32,917 nt of DNA, taken from contig JAKACY010000005.1 of the NCBI GenBank assembly GCA_021821025.1, positions 1-32,917 on the forward strand. Reading direction: 5' to 3'. The position numbers were made by a program, and so were the translations under genes. Each line of letters starts with the position of its first letter. Position 1 is the first letter of the stretch. Below are positions 8,046 through 15,306 of the stretch, one piece after another. The notes beneath the pieces were generated by a model. It did no database searches and was not told the origin of the DNA. It was given only the letters and a program-made list of their open reading frames with translations. This DNA comes from Bacillota bacterium. Its GTDB lineage: Bacteria > Bacillota > Bacilli > Alicyclobacillales > SLC66.

Positions 8046-9119
8046 CTATGCGTGCTTGGTGGACATCGAATGCAACTCCGCACCATCCCAGCACTGCTCA
8101 CCTAACACTGACTTATCAGATAAATTCTTTAGACTCCCGCAACTCTCTCTCACTATCAAGCGCGTTGGAATTGTAACTTGCAACGGTAGCTCCCACGATC
8201 CAAACTGTCGCAAAAGCAAGTTTACTGCCTCACGCCCCATGTCTTTTGTAGGAACGTGTACGGTCGTAAGTGAGGGCGTAACAAATTCAGCAATATCCAC
8301 GTCGTCGAACGATACAATTGCCACATCCTCAGGAATCCGCAACCCAGCCTCAGAGAGTGCGCGAATCACCCCAATTGCCATTGGATCACTTCCAACAAAG
8401 TAAGCGCTTGCTAAATTGCCACTTAAAACAACCCTCCTAGCCAGTTCATAGGCAGTGCTAGTGAACCAATCGCCTAAATGTACATGTTTCTCTTGGAAAA
8501 TTCCTCGGGCTTGTAAGTATAATCGAAATGCTTCTAAACGCGGATCTACCCCATATTCCGCCGGCCCGCCAAAAAATCCAATTGCCTTGTGACCCAGTCC
8601 TATCAAGTGATCTAAAACTCCGAACGTAGATCTTGTGAAATCTACCACCACGGAATTAAATCTAGTTGGGTCTGGACATCGGTCCACAAACACAACTGGC
8701 TTTTGGATCTGCGGATTTTCTCGCAAGTAATTCGCAATCAACAAATTCTCACCAACAACAATGATGCCATCAGTTTCACTGAATGTTTCGTTCAGATTTA
8801 GTAAATCTGCCCAGTGAAGCGATACTGCACCAAACAACCCACGTGCACGACACTCATTCTCTATACCCCTACGAATGGAATAAAAGTATTGATCCGTTGC
8901 CTCCACCTTTTCATTCTTAAAAGCTACGATGCCGACCCGTTTGAGTGAAGGTTCCTTCCTGCTAACCCTAGGTCTTACGTACCCAACCTCTTCAACAGCT
9001 CGCATGATGCGAGCCTTGGTGCTCTCCGGTATGATCAGATCGGAGTGACCATTCAGGGCACGTGAAACTGTCGTTATGGAGACCTTTGCTAGGCGGGCGA
9101 CATCCTTCAGCGTCGCCAA
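8046..9119 (-). CDS. LacI-family transcriptional regulator
   Basis: 357 aa. The N-terminal helix-turn-helix and hinge helix read ATLKDVARLAKVSITTVSRA and continue to about residue 56. The remainder is a periplasmic-binding-like effector domain containing SDPMAIGVIRALSEAG and IVSFDDVDIAEFVTPSLTTV, typical of the family. The start is TTG 9119, with AGGGGGG about seven bases upstream; no ATG is available near it. It is the first gene of the operon and so probably represses its own operon until the imported sugar or a derivative binds. A promoter and palindromic operator lie 75-115 bases upstream. Confidence 0.92.
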   Translation of the reverse strand: MATLKDVARLAKVSITTVSRALNGHSDLIIPESTKARIMRAVEEVGYVRPRVSRKEPSLKRVGIVAFKNEKVEATDQYFYSIRRGIENECRARGLFGAVSLHWADLLNLNETFSETDGIIVVGENLLIANYLRENPQIQKPVVFVDRCPDPTRFNSVVVDFTRSTFGVLDHLIGLGHKAIGFFGGPAEYGVDPRLEAFRLYLQARGIFQEKHVHLGDWFTSTAYELARRVVLSGNLASAYFVGSDPMAIGVIRALSEAGLRIPEDVAIVSFDDVDIAEFVTPSLTTVHVPTKDMGREAVNLLLRQFGSWELPLQVTIPTRLIVRESCGSLKNLSDKSVLGEQCWDGAELHSMSTKHA

Positions 9120-9194
9120 TAATAGCCCCCCTAACTATCGATATAAATCTTACGCCGCACCCCCAATCTAGATTTTCAAACTAGTCTATTTCAG

Positions 9195-9234
9195 TGAATA
9201 TATTCATGCTAATTCACTAAATTATATATGTCAA
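9195..9234 (-). promoter_or_regulatory. Promoter and operator of sugar operon 1
   Basis: On the minus strand TTGACA (9234-9229) is followed after 17 bases by TAGCAT (9211-9206), a good sigma-A-type promoter. The perfect 12-bp palindrome TGAATATATTCA (9195-9206) lies at the expected transcription start. A wider inverted pair AGTGAAT/ATTCACT (9193-9199 and 9212-9218) surrounds the -10 element. This is the classic position for LacI-family autorepression. The regulator-operator pairing is inferred from context. Confidence 0.6.
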
Positions 9235-9440
9235 TACCATTACATATTATCTGTAAAATTATTTGTTTGACCAGACATAAGGGTTTCCCAATAGTCGTTC
9301 TATGGATTACTCCCCCTATCGTCCTTCGGCCTAGTTGTGGTATGTCACGTTTGTGTTATATTTGTGAAACGCTTGTGTGGTAACATGCCCTTGTGGAAAT
9401 CGATGGACGACTTTTGTTTTGTCCCTAAACGAAACTACAT
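9235..9440. other. Gene-free stretch
   Basis: No protein-coding frame, RNA gene or clear repeat was recognised in these 206 bases. The region looks AT-rich and separates the promoter of sugar operon 1 from the dehydrogenase stub. Confidence 0.4.
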
Positions 9441-9481
9441 ATCAAGAAGCACCACCTCGAATGCAGGTGGTGCTTCTTGAT
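9441..9481 (-). terminator. Strong hairpin terminator of the lost dehydrogenase gene
   Basis: A perfect 17-bp stem (9441-9457 with 9465-9481) encloses a 7-base loop. It lies 20 bases beyond the stop of the alcohol dehydrogenase stub on the minus strand. The bases that follow in that direction are T-rich but broken by G and C. It is best read as the surviving transcription terminator of that gene. Confidence 0.65.
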
Positions 9482-9500
9482 GTCATTTTCATAGTGGCTA

Positions 9501-9632
9501 TCACGTCCTCATGACCACTTTTATACACCCATCCTCTTTGTTGTCAAAGAGATCGTATCCTTTTTGCGCATCTGCTAGTGACAACCTGTGCGTGATGATA
9601 TCTGTTGGCGCAATGCCTGCCGCACATTTGCA
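9501..9632 (-). pseudogene. Zinc-dependent alcohol dehydrogenase, C-terminal stub
   Basis: Reading the minus strand to TGA 9501-9503 gives KCAAGIAPTDIITHRLSLAD and then KGYDLFDNKEDGCIKVVMRT. This matches the last 40 or so residues of medium-chain zinc dehydrogenases, whose usual ending is PTDIITHRLPL..A..GYDIF..KEDGCIKVVLKP. No start codon or upstream dehydrogenase sequence precedes it; the next gene upstream is an unrelated membrane protein. It is therefore a 5'-truncated remnant that still has its terminator hairpin. It shows that a rearrangement or deletion occurred between here and the ger operon. Confidence 0.8.
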
Positions 9633-9668
9633 TTTACTGGGACGCCGCCTGAACGATTGCATAGCGCA

Positions 9669-9857
9669 TCAATAAGGAATGGTGCTTTGCCAGTTGATAT
9701 ATGCGATATAACCCACCGCTGCCGCCGCGCTTTGCACAATTAAGAGCACTGCGAGCCCAATGGAAGATGCCTTTTCTTTTTTCCACAAATGAACGACCAC
9801 TGGACCCGACAAAATCCACGCAGCAATCCCCGGAAGCATGAATACAGCCGTATTCAT
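9669..9857 (-). CDS. Small two-helix membrane protein behind gerC
   Basis: 62 aa. Two hydrophobic segments (about residues 3-24 and 32-55) are separated by a charged loop HLWKKEKAS. ATG 9857 follows GAGGGTGA by about six bases, a good ribosome site. It lies 96 bases beyond gerC on the same strand, and an imperfect hairpin occupies the gap. Small two-helix 'D' proteins that modulate receptor function are known from some Bacillus ger operons. Size, topology and place fit that role, but I recognise no diagnostic sequence. It could also be an unrelated small membrane protein. Confidence 0.6.
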   Translation of the reverse strand: MNTAVFMLPGIAAWILSGPVVVHLWKKEKASSIGLAVLLIVQSAAAAVGYIAYINWQSTIPY

Positions 9858-9897
9858 GTTCGTTCACCCTCTTTTGCGAAAAATGCCTCGCTGTCTT

Positions 9898-9937
9898 TGC
9901 ATCATGATCTATGTATCATCCATGTGATCATCATGCA
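9898..9937 (-). promoter_or_regulatory. Imperfect inverted repeat between gerC and small membrane gene
   Basis: TGCATCATGATC (9898-9909) pairs with GATCATCATGCA (9926-9937) with one mismatch and a 16-base loop. It has no T-run on either side, so it is not a typical terminator. It could reduce read-through from gerC into the small gene or be an operator. Confidence 0.35.
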
Positions 9938-9953
9938 CAAGGGACGCGGTCGA

Positions 9954-11234
9954 TCAGGTGCCATATGGTGATCGCTGCTTGCCAAAGGCAGTCATTCGAA
10001 ACATAAAGTGTACATCGATCTTGGCATTGCAAAACTTCTTTGTGTATTGAAATGCCTTCCAGTCCTGCTCCGTCAAAAACCACCATTTGAGAGAAGACAA
10101 GCCCAGCCCGAAAATATCGCCGTGAAATTCGGTCTGACAGCGCTTTATAAGCTCCTGCGCCTCATTTTCAAACTCTTTATCAAGCGCTCGTTCAAGAACA
10201 CGAGTATAACGGGCGGTTTGCACATAATCGATTTTGGCGTTGCTGCCAATAAGTGCGCAGCGCAGCGGAACCCTGATGATAAAGTGTAGCCGGCCACGAT
10301 CCAAGTGGCAAGAGATACGCGGAGGAAACGACTGTTCAACCGATACCGCATCGCTTGCCGCAGGTACGATCGGGTCCTGAATATTCTCCAAAAACCACCT
10401 GATCTGGTTCGTTAAAAGCAGATAGATTCGCACCTCTGCGCCCATCAGCCGCCCAACAGCATGCCCGCTGTTGTACACTTCCGCACCTGTAAATTCAATC
10501 TTGTTGTCACCCCCTTTAATCGGTGTCTGACCTGCCACCACCTCATCCGCCCTCGGTATCACTGATTGCTCATGTAACTCCTTGCGAGGGCCTATGATCG
10601 GCGTGATCGCAAGTTGGTCCCCCAATTCAATCGTTGTAAGAAAGTCATTTAAGGACGTGTTTGGCACCATGCCAGTATATCGGTATTGAAAACGCATGTT
10701 TTCTATCACTTGGTCGGGCGGCGTGGTAAACTTGCTGTCGATCATGGGAATCAATTTTTCCGCAGGTTCTATGCTCGTTACAAGCAGTAAGTCGCGGCGA
10801 TATTCGCGTTCACGAACCAACGCCTCGATCATCTCCGCCAGATCTTCACGTTTCACCAGTTCTTCATTCACGATTACGGCCTTTGTCTGCACGTTGGTCA
10901 ATATTCGATCGGAGTTGGCGTTGGCTATGGTTCTGGCAGCCCCAAACGATGGCGTCACAAACGTTTCATACATGCCTTTCGATCTGCCTCTGGATTGGCC
11001 AGCCTTTCCAGCTTCGGTAGCGGCATTGATGATTTCATACGTAATGCGCAAGTTCCTGCCAGGCGCGGGATCGATACCGACGATGCCGATGAAAGCCATA
11101 TCTTCAAGCTCGTGATTGTCTAAGCAGCCTGGCACCAAGAATATAGTGCACAATAAGAGCACAATAACTACCTTTCTCCTGATGCCACTGGCTATACTAA
11201 GCCTGGTTTTGTAACGCTTGACCCGTCTTACCAT
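9954..11234 (-). CDS. gerC: Spore germination receptor lipoprotein, GerC subunit
   Basis: Ger(x)C-family lipoprotein of about 426 aa, part of the nutrient germinant receptor in the inner spore membrane. The N-terminus is basic, followed by a hydrophobic segment and the lipobox LVPGC. The mature protein begins CLDNHELEDMAFIGIVGIDP, which is highly typical of GerC. The C-terminal domain (SLKWWFLTEQDWKAFQ region) is also recognisable. ATG 11234 follows GGAGG by ten bases. A start at 11267 is possible but lengthens the already long overlap with gerB. With the chosen start the two genes overlap by 38 bases, which suggests coupled translation. It is the third gene of the operon. Confidence 0.92.
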   Translation of the reverse strand: MVRRVKRYKTRLSIASGIRRKVVIVLLLCTIFLVPGCLDNHELEDMAFIGIVGIDPAPGRNLRITYEIINAATEAGKAGQSRGRSKGMYETFVTPSFGAARTIANANSDRILTNVQTKAVIVNEELVKREDLAEMIEALVREREYRRDLLLVTSIEPAEKLIPMIDSKFTTPPDQVIENMRFQYRYTGMVPNTSLNDFLTTIELGDQLAITPIIGPRKELHEQSVIPRADEVVAGQTPIKGGDNKIEFTGAEVYNSGHAVGRLMGAEVRIYLLLTNQIRWFLENIQDPIVPAASDAVSVEQSFPPRISCHLDRGRLHFIIRVPLRCALIGSNAKIDYVQTARYTRVLERALDKEFENEAQELIKRCQTEFHGDIFGLGLSSLKWWFLTEQDWKAFQYTKKFCNAKIDVHFMFRMTAFGKQRSPYGT

Positions 11235-12321
11235 TTCTCTTTTGCCTCCACTTCCGAATATAGGCAACTAATCCAAGTGCGAGTGGGATCGAAACATAAA
11301 GTAGAAACGATCTTTGCATCGACACGATATCCTTGAAACTCAGATCTGACATGATACTCGGCGGTATCAGCGATCCATAGAACGAAATGGCGCCCACAAC
11401 TGCTATAAACCTGCGATAGTTCGCTGTCCGTAATAACTCAGCACATAGTAGCGATGCCGCGAATATGAAGATATTTAACCGAATCAAGGACGATGCCACC
11501 CACGCGACGGCATATACGGCCTCTATATGCTGGATAAACCGGCCAAAATACACAATCTTGGCCGACTCAAGAAATGGGTACATGAGGTGATCAGAGGTGG
11601 GATATGGAATCACAAGATTAAAAACGAATAGCGCTAGGGCGATCCACAGTACTGATGCGATGTACCCAGTCAAAAAACTCCATCGAAATTCTCGATATGT
11701 GCGAAGGTATGGCCTGAATATGAAAAACAACAACATTTCCGCAAAAAAGCCGAGGTGCAGTACACCCTGTTGAAGCAAATTAGGAAGACCTGGCCCTAGC
11801 ACCGGCGGCATGTAGGAAAGATGGGCCCTCGTCAGCATAAAGAGTAGCAACGAAATAAGTGTGATAAATAGTAAAACGAACATGATCAAATTTGACCTTC
11901 CAAGGCCCTCAATGCCAAAGTAGACGGGCAGCGACATGGCCGCCACATATATCATTACAATGAGAATAGGAGAGGTCGTTGGCAAAAAGGCAACCTCAAT
12001 CTGATGAACGTCAAGACGAAGGGTTGTGCAAATATCTATCAACAGGGCTAAAAGCAGCAGCAGCCCTACGATACTGCCGATGACGTTGCCAAATTGTTCA
12101 AACAGGTGGTCAAACAAGCTCTTATCAGGTTGGCGAAAAAGCCACAGCATGGGAAGCACACATAAGAGCATCATCGCGCCTGATAGAAGTGCTAGTAAAT
12201 AAGCGGCGCCATGCCCCCAATGAATCAGGATATCGGCGCTGGGATCAAGTATCTTGCCAACCATAATCACCATACTGATGGCGAGCAAATGGACTCCGCT
12301 GATATGCCCTACCCTGATCAC
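11197..12321 (-). CDS. gerB: Spore germination receptor permease-like GerB subunit
   Basis: 374 aa integral membrane protein of the APC-type spore permease family. About ten hydrophobic segments are visible. They begin GVHLLAISMVIMVGKIL and end YVSIPLALGLVAYIRKW. In GerA-type receptors this subunit binds the germinant together with GerA and GerC in the spore inner membrane. The start is GTG 12321 with AGGGGTGA about five bases upstream, only four bases after the gerA stop. The tight packing gerA-gerB-gerC shows a single transcription unit. The particular germinant (amino acid, sugar or nucleoside) cannot be told from the sequence. Confidence 0.92.
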   Translation of the reverse strand: MIRVGHISGVHLLAISMVIMVGKILDPSADILIHWGHGAAYLLALLSGAMMLLCVLPMLWLFRQPDKSLFDHLFEQFGNVIGSIVGLLLLLALLIDICTTLRLDVHQIEVAFLPTTSPILIVMIYVAAMSLPVYFGIEGLGRSNLIMFVLLFITLISLLLFMLTRAHLSYMPPVLGPGLPNLLQQGVLHLGFFAEMLLFFIFRPYLRTYREFRWSFLTGYIASVLWIALALFVFNLVIPYPTSDHLMYPFLESAKIVYFGRFIQHIEAVYAVAWVASSLIRLNIFIFAASLLCAELLRTANYRRFIAVVGAISFYGSLIPPSIMSDLSFKDIVSMQRSFLLYVSIPLALGLVAYIRKWRQKRNGKTGQALQNQA

Positions 12322-12325
12322 ACAA

Positions 12326-14416
12326 TCACCCCTTTACAGAGTTTTTTTGCTTTCTCCACAGCCTGGGTTTTCTCCATGGTTTGGCCGATTGGCTGGATTG
12401 CTGGTATTCCTGTGAAACTGGTTGCTCGTTAGACACGGTCGATTGCTGCTGAGATTCTCCAGCCGACGCAGCCGCCATGAACGGCAACTTTTCACGCCAG
12501 TCGCCCGTCGTTGCACTTGACCCTTGACTTGACCCTTGCGAAGAGGCCTGTGGTGAATCACCATGCCAAGCGGTGGTGCCAGGTAATGAGACTTCCGGTT
12601 TTAGTCGCATTCTATCACTAAGCTGTACCTCTTTATTCTTTGTGGGCAGCGCATGTACCGAGGCCGGAAAATACTTGTACTTTGTAACAGAGCTTCTCAT
12701 GAGGCCCTCTTCTTTCGGTCGGTATGGCGTGATGGGCGTCAAATACGGTACGCCAAACGACTGCATGATCGACAAGTACCAGACCATTAAACTAAGGAAC
12801 ACAGCGATGCCAAAGAATCCCAAGAGAAAGCTGGCAAAAGTGAAGAAAAATCTCAGGATCCTTGCGGCAAACCCAATTTCTTGATTCGGAATAGCAAATG
12901 AACCTAGCCCCGTCACGGAAATCAGAATGACGATGGTCGGACTCACCAGATTTGCCTCGACGGCAGCCTGTCCCAAGATGAGTGCGCCAACGATACCGAT
13001 CGTCGATCCGATCACGTGCGGAACGCGGATGCTCGCCTCACGAATCAGTTCAAACGCGATATCAAGGATCAAGATCTCAATCACGGTAGGAAACGGAATG
13101 TTGAGCCGAGATGCCTTGATCGCAAGAAGAAGTGGCGACGGAAGCATCTCATGTTGAAAGTTCACCAAACCGATGTAAATAGATGGCAGCAAAATCGCCA
13201 CGAAGAGTGCGATTACACGAATGATCCTCAGAAAATTTGCGTACCAAACTCGCTGATACAAGTCTTCAGCCGTGATGAGTTGCATCCACAAAGTAGCAGG
13301 TACGATGAGCACTTGCGAGTGATTATCAACGACAAGAGACACATACCCACGCAAAAGATAGCGAGCTACAAGGTCCGGACGTTCGGTATATATGGTCGTT
13401 GGAAATAAGGATCTGGAATGATCTTCGATATATTGCACCACGAGCCCCGAGGCATTGAGTGGAACCCGACCGATATTTTGCAATCTACGATTCACTTCGG
13501 CCAGAATACGCGGATTCGCATACTCAGCAACTGATACGACGCAGATTCTGGTATTTGCCGTATCCTGCAAAGTGATTTCCGCGAATGTGAGGTCAGGTCG
13601 TGGTACCACCCGGCGCAAGATCGAGAGGTTCGTTTCCATCTTCTCCGCAAATGCTTCCTGCGGACCGCGAACGACAGACTCGTTCATCGTCGTGGACACA
13701 GCGCGGGACTGCAGCTTGGTCACTGAGCAAATAAACGCACGCAAGCCACCGATGAGAAGCACTACCTTGCCAGTGATCACTGCCCGCGCCAAGTTGGACG
13801 GATGGTCGTCAAAAGTAAAGTCGCTGCAAGGCAAGCGGCGCGCCAACACCTCCACATCGGGGAGCGGTTCCTCAATCTCCGATAGCGGCCTCAGCACGAG
13901 ATCCTGCAGCGAAGTTTCGTCACAAGTGACTGATGAATGCACGACGACTACCCTTTGGCCCAACATTGTAAAATGGTCCCTGAATAAGATATCCATATTG
14001 ACCGACGCATTGAGCAGTCCGCGAAGGACCTTCTCCTGTTCTGTCAATTCAATCGCGAGAACATCGTCTGCCGGGTCGGATTTTTGGCCGACTGCATGGC
14101 TGTCTTTTACTCCCTCTTCGCCAATCTTTGCACGTCGGCGCTCCCAAACGCTGAGTTGTTCTGTCAAGGGCTCATTTTTTTCACCTACACCTCGCGACTG
14201 AATTGGTTCGCCACTTGCCTGCACATTCGGTGGCTGTTGGCTCGTCGAGCGTTCAATCTGATCGGGTTGGCCACTTGCTTTCTGCTTCTCGGCGCTTTCG
14301 GGAATCATCCCCTCGCGCCCTTGCGCGGACGGACTGAGACTAAACCGGCCGCGATAAGGCGGCGTTCCCTCTGATATTTGAACAATCCAGTCGTAGAGCT
14401 TTCGCACCGTCGACAC
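12326..14416 (-). CDS. gerA: Spore germination receptor GerA subunit with long N- and C-terminal extensions
   Basis: GerA-family subunit of the germinant receptor, 696 aa from GTG 14416, against about 480-540 for most members. The conserved soluble part starts near residue 125 (LTEQEKVLRGLLNASVNMDI). The membrane part carries LPSIYIGLVNFQHEMLPSPL and IGIVGALILGQAAVEANLVS. The first 120 residues or so are polar and rich in Gln, Glu and Ser. The last 110 or so are likewise polar, with SSQG repeats, an ESQQQS stretch and a basic end. GTG 14416 is chosen over GTG 14425 because GAGGTGA lies five bases before it. It is the first gene of the operon, presumably expressed in the forespore. No clear sigma-G promoter was found. 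Confidence 0.92.
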   Translation of the reverse strand: MSTVRKLYDWIVQISEGTPPYRGRFSLSPSAQGREGMIPESAEKQKASGQPDQIERSTSQQPPNVQASGEPIQSRGVGEKNEPLTEQLSVWERRRAKIGEEGVKDSHAVGQKSDPADDVLAIELTEQEKVLRGLLNASVNMDILFRDHFTMLGQRVVVVHSSVTCDETSLQDLVLRPLSEIEEPLPDVEVLARRLPCSDFTFDDHPSNLARAVITGKVVLLIGGLRAFICSVTKLQSRAVSTTMNESVVRGPQEAFAEKMETNLSILRRVVPRPDLTFAEITLQDTANTRICVVSVAEYANPRILAEVNRRLQNIGRVPLNASGLVVQYIEDHSRSLFPTTIYTERPDLVARYLLRGYVSLVVDNHSQVLIVPATLWMQLITAEDLYQRVWYANFLRIIRVIALFVAILLPSIYIGLVNFQHEMLPSPLLLAIKASRLNIPFPTVIEILILDIAFELIREASIRVPHVIGSTIGIVGALILGQAAVEANLVSPTIVILISVTGLGSFAIPNQEIGFAARILRFFFTFASFLLGFFGIAVFLSLMVWYLSIMQSFGVPYLTPITPYRPKEEGLMRSSVTKYKYFPASVHALPTKNKEVQLSDRMRLKPEVSLPGTTAWHGDSPQASSQGSSQGSSATTGDWREKLPFMAAASAGESQQQSTVSNEQPVSQEYQQSSQSAKPWRKPRLWRKQKNSVKG
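12515..12538. repeat. 12-bp tandem duplication in the gerA tail
   Basis: ACTTGACCCTTG occurs twice in direct succession (12515-12526 and 12527-12538). It encodes the SSQG repeats of the GerA C-terminal tail. It keeps the frame and could vary in copy number by slippage. Confidence 0.7.
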
Positions 14417-14497
14417 AGCCCTCACCTCATTTTGCTAATTTACCCGCTGTATGCCATCACTATGTAAATTCACGTCTACGCACAAAGGGTTATACGC

Positions 14498-14704
14498 CTA
14501 CGCAAAAAGATGACGGCCAACCCCGATAAACTCCTGGGTCCTATCGCCAATAGTCCACGGTGCATTTTCAACCAAATGTACAAATACAAATCCACTTCTT
14601 GGTTCCAGACAGATCAGACCTTCGATTCTGTAGTTCAGGGTCACTGCAGCAAAAAAGCCGGTCAGAATCAACCGATTCCAACCGACTTTTTCGTTAAAAT
14701 ACAT
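14498..14704 (-). pseudogene. Possible GNAT-like protein fragment behind the toxin gene
   Basis: From ATG 14704, which overlaps the 3' end of the toxin gene, a 68-codon frame reads MYFNEKVGWNRLILTGFFAA, then EGLICLEPRSGFVFVHLVEN, APWTIGDRTQEFIGVGRHLFA and stops. The pattern LVENAPWxIG...GVGxxLFA resembles the middle of GNAT-type acetyltransferase domains, where further helices and strands should follow. The frame instead stops at TAG, so the product would be truncated. I infer a decayed fragment. An intact small protein coupled to the toxin is the alternative. Family assignment is tentative. Confidence 0.4.
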
Positions 14705-15041
14705 CCTTGCACTTTTGTATAACCCGCTGCAAGTCGAAGAAATGTAGTTCTCCGAGTTGCCGTTGCAATTGATCCATACTGACCGAAAATAGCTTAGATG
14801 TTCTTGCCACAGATGGCTTTGACAACCCGGCTTCCTTCCAATACTCGATAATGACATCAAATTCCGATCTAGGCTGTTGGCTTGAAACCGAAATCGCCAC
14901 TACATCGATGTCTGTGGCGCGATCATTGGAAACGATGACTATCGGACGCACTTTTCTTGTCGACGGGTCGTCCCGAAAAGTTACGGCGGTCAGGTAAACT
15001 TCTCCCTGTTTGGGTTTCTCGTTCGGCATAAAGCTCGTCAT
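14694..15041 (-). CDS. PemK/MazF-family toxin (type II toxin-antitoxin)
   Basis: 115 aa, the usual size for MazF/PemK-type mRNA endonucleases. The N-terminal strand KQGEVYLTAVTF and the motif KVRPIVIVSND (about residues 30-40) match the conserved KxGDI...RPxxVxS pattern. The later block AGLSKPSVARTSKLFSVS and the C-terminal LQRVIQKCKDVF are also characteristic. ATG 15041 is preferred: GAGG lies nine bases upstream. In-frame ATGs at 15050 and 15029 and a start at 15074 are possible. The start lies well inside the upstream small gene, in another frame. Type II toxins of this fold cut RNA and are held inactive by the antitoxin encoded just before them. Confidence 0.8.
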   Translation of the reverse strand: MTSFMPNEKPKQGEVYLTAVTFRDDPSTRKVRPIVIVSNDRATDIDVVAISVSSQQPRSEFDVIIEYWKEAGLSKPSVARTSKLFSVSMDQLQRQLGELHFFDLQRVIQKCKDVF

Positions 15042-15144
15042 AAATGTCATCCTCTTCGTTGAGCCAAAAGTCAAACGACGGGCCCAGTACGATAAGTTTA
15101 TCTTCGTCGAATCGCACTTTTTGCTCCCCTTGTTTGTTGTTCAT
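14923..15144 (-). CDS. Probable antitoxin of the PemK/MazF pair
   Basis: 73 aa, acidic in its middle. The sequence KVRFDEDKLIVLGPSFDFWL and then NEEDDIYDELYAE resembles small antitoxins that precede PemK-like genes, in which a DFW...DDxY/W motif forms the toxin-binding tail. ATG 15144 follows GGAGGGT. Antitoxins of this kind usually end soon after that acidic motif. Here the frame runs on for 29 more codons inside the toxin gene (119-base overlap), giving a basic tail. Either the original stop was lost or the long tail is functional. Confidence 0.6.
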   Translation of the reverse strand: MNNKQGEQKVRFDEDKLIVLGPSFDFWLNEEDDIYDELYAERETQTGRSLPDRRNFSGRPVDKKSASDSHRFQ

Positions 15145-15281
15145 TTGATGACCCTCCGTTGGCGAATCTGCTTTTCTACAGTGTGCCGCAGAAATACTGC
15201 ATCGTCAACGCAGAGACCATTCAATCGCCAAAGATCGAGCGCACAGGCATGTTTCGAATCTCGTGGATCAATAACTATATA
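15141..15281 (-). other. 46-codon open frame coupled to the antitoxin start, no standard start codon
   Basis: A frame open from just after TAA (15282-15284) to TGA (15141-15143) reads IVIDPRDSKHACALDLWRLN, then GLCVDDAVFLRHTVEKQIRQ and a short basic end. The TGA overlaps the ATG of the antitoxin in an ATGA arrangement typical of coupled genes. The frame has no ATG or GTG; its only TTG is internal and lacks a ribosome site. It may be the truncated end of a former gene or may start at ATT or ATA. I do not recognise the family. Confidence 0.35.
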
Positions 15282-15306
15282 TTATCACAGTGATTAGAAT
15301 GATTAA

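Noticed and set aside
9355-9385. cre-like (CcpA) site in the gene-free stretch
   Set aside because: TGTGAAACGCTTGTG misses the consensus spacing by one base and no gene start is near enough.
9441-9481. Single CRISPR-like or insertion-sequence inverted repeat
   Set aside because: The repeat is a single hairpin behind a gene stub, with no second copy, no spacer series and no transposase nearby.
10696-11115. 139-codon plus-strand frame opposite gerC
   Set aside because: GerC motifs on the other strand are unmistakable; this frame is its antisense shadow.
13455-14201. 248-codon plus-strand frame
   Set aside because: It lies wholly opposite gerA, has low-complexity Ser/Arg/Thr content and no family motif, so it is a shadow.
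14426-14480. Possible sigma-G promoter before gerA (TGAATT and CATACA)
   Set aside because: The two elements are only 13 bases apart, against about 17-18 expected, so I do not call it.
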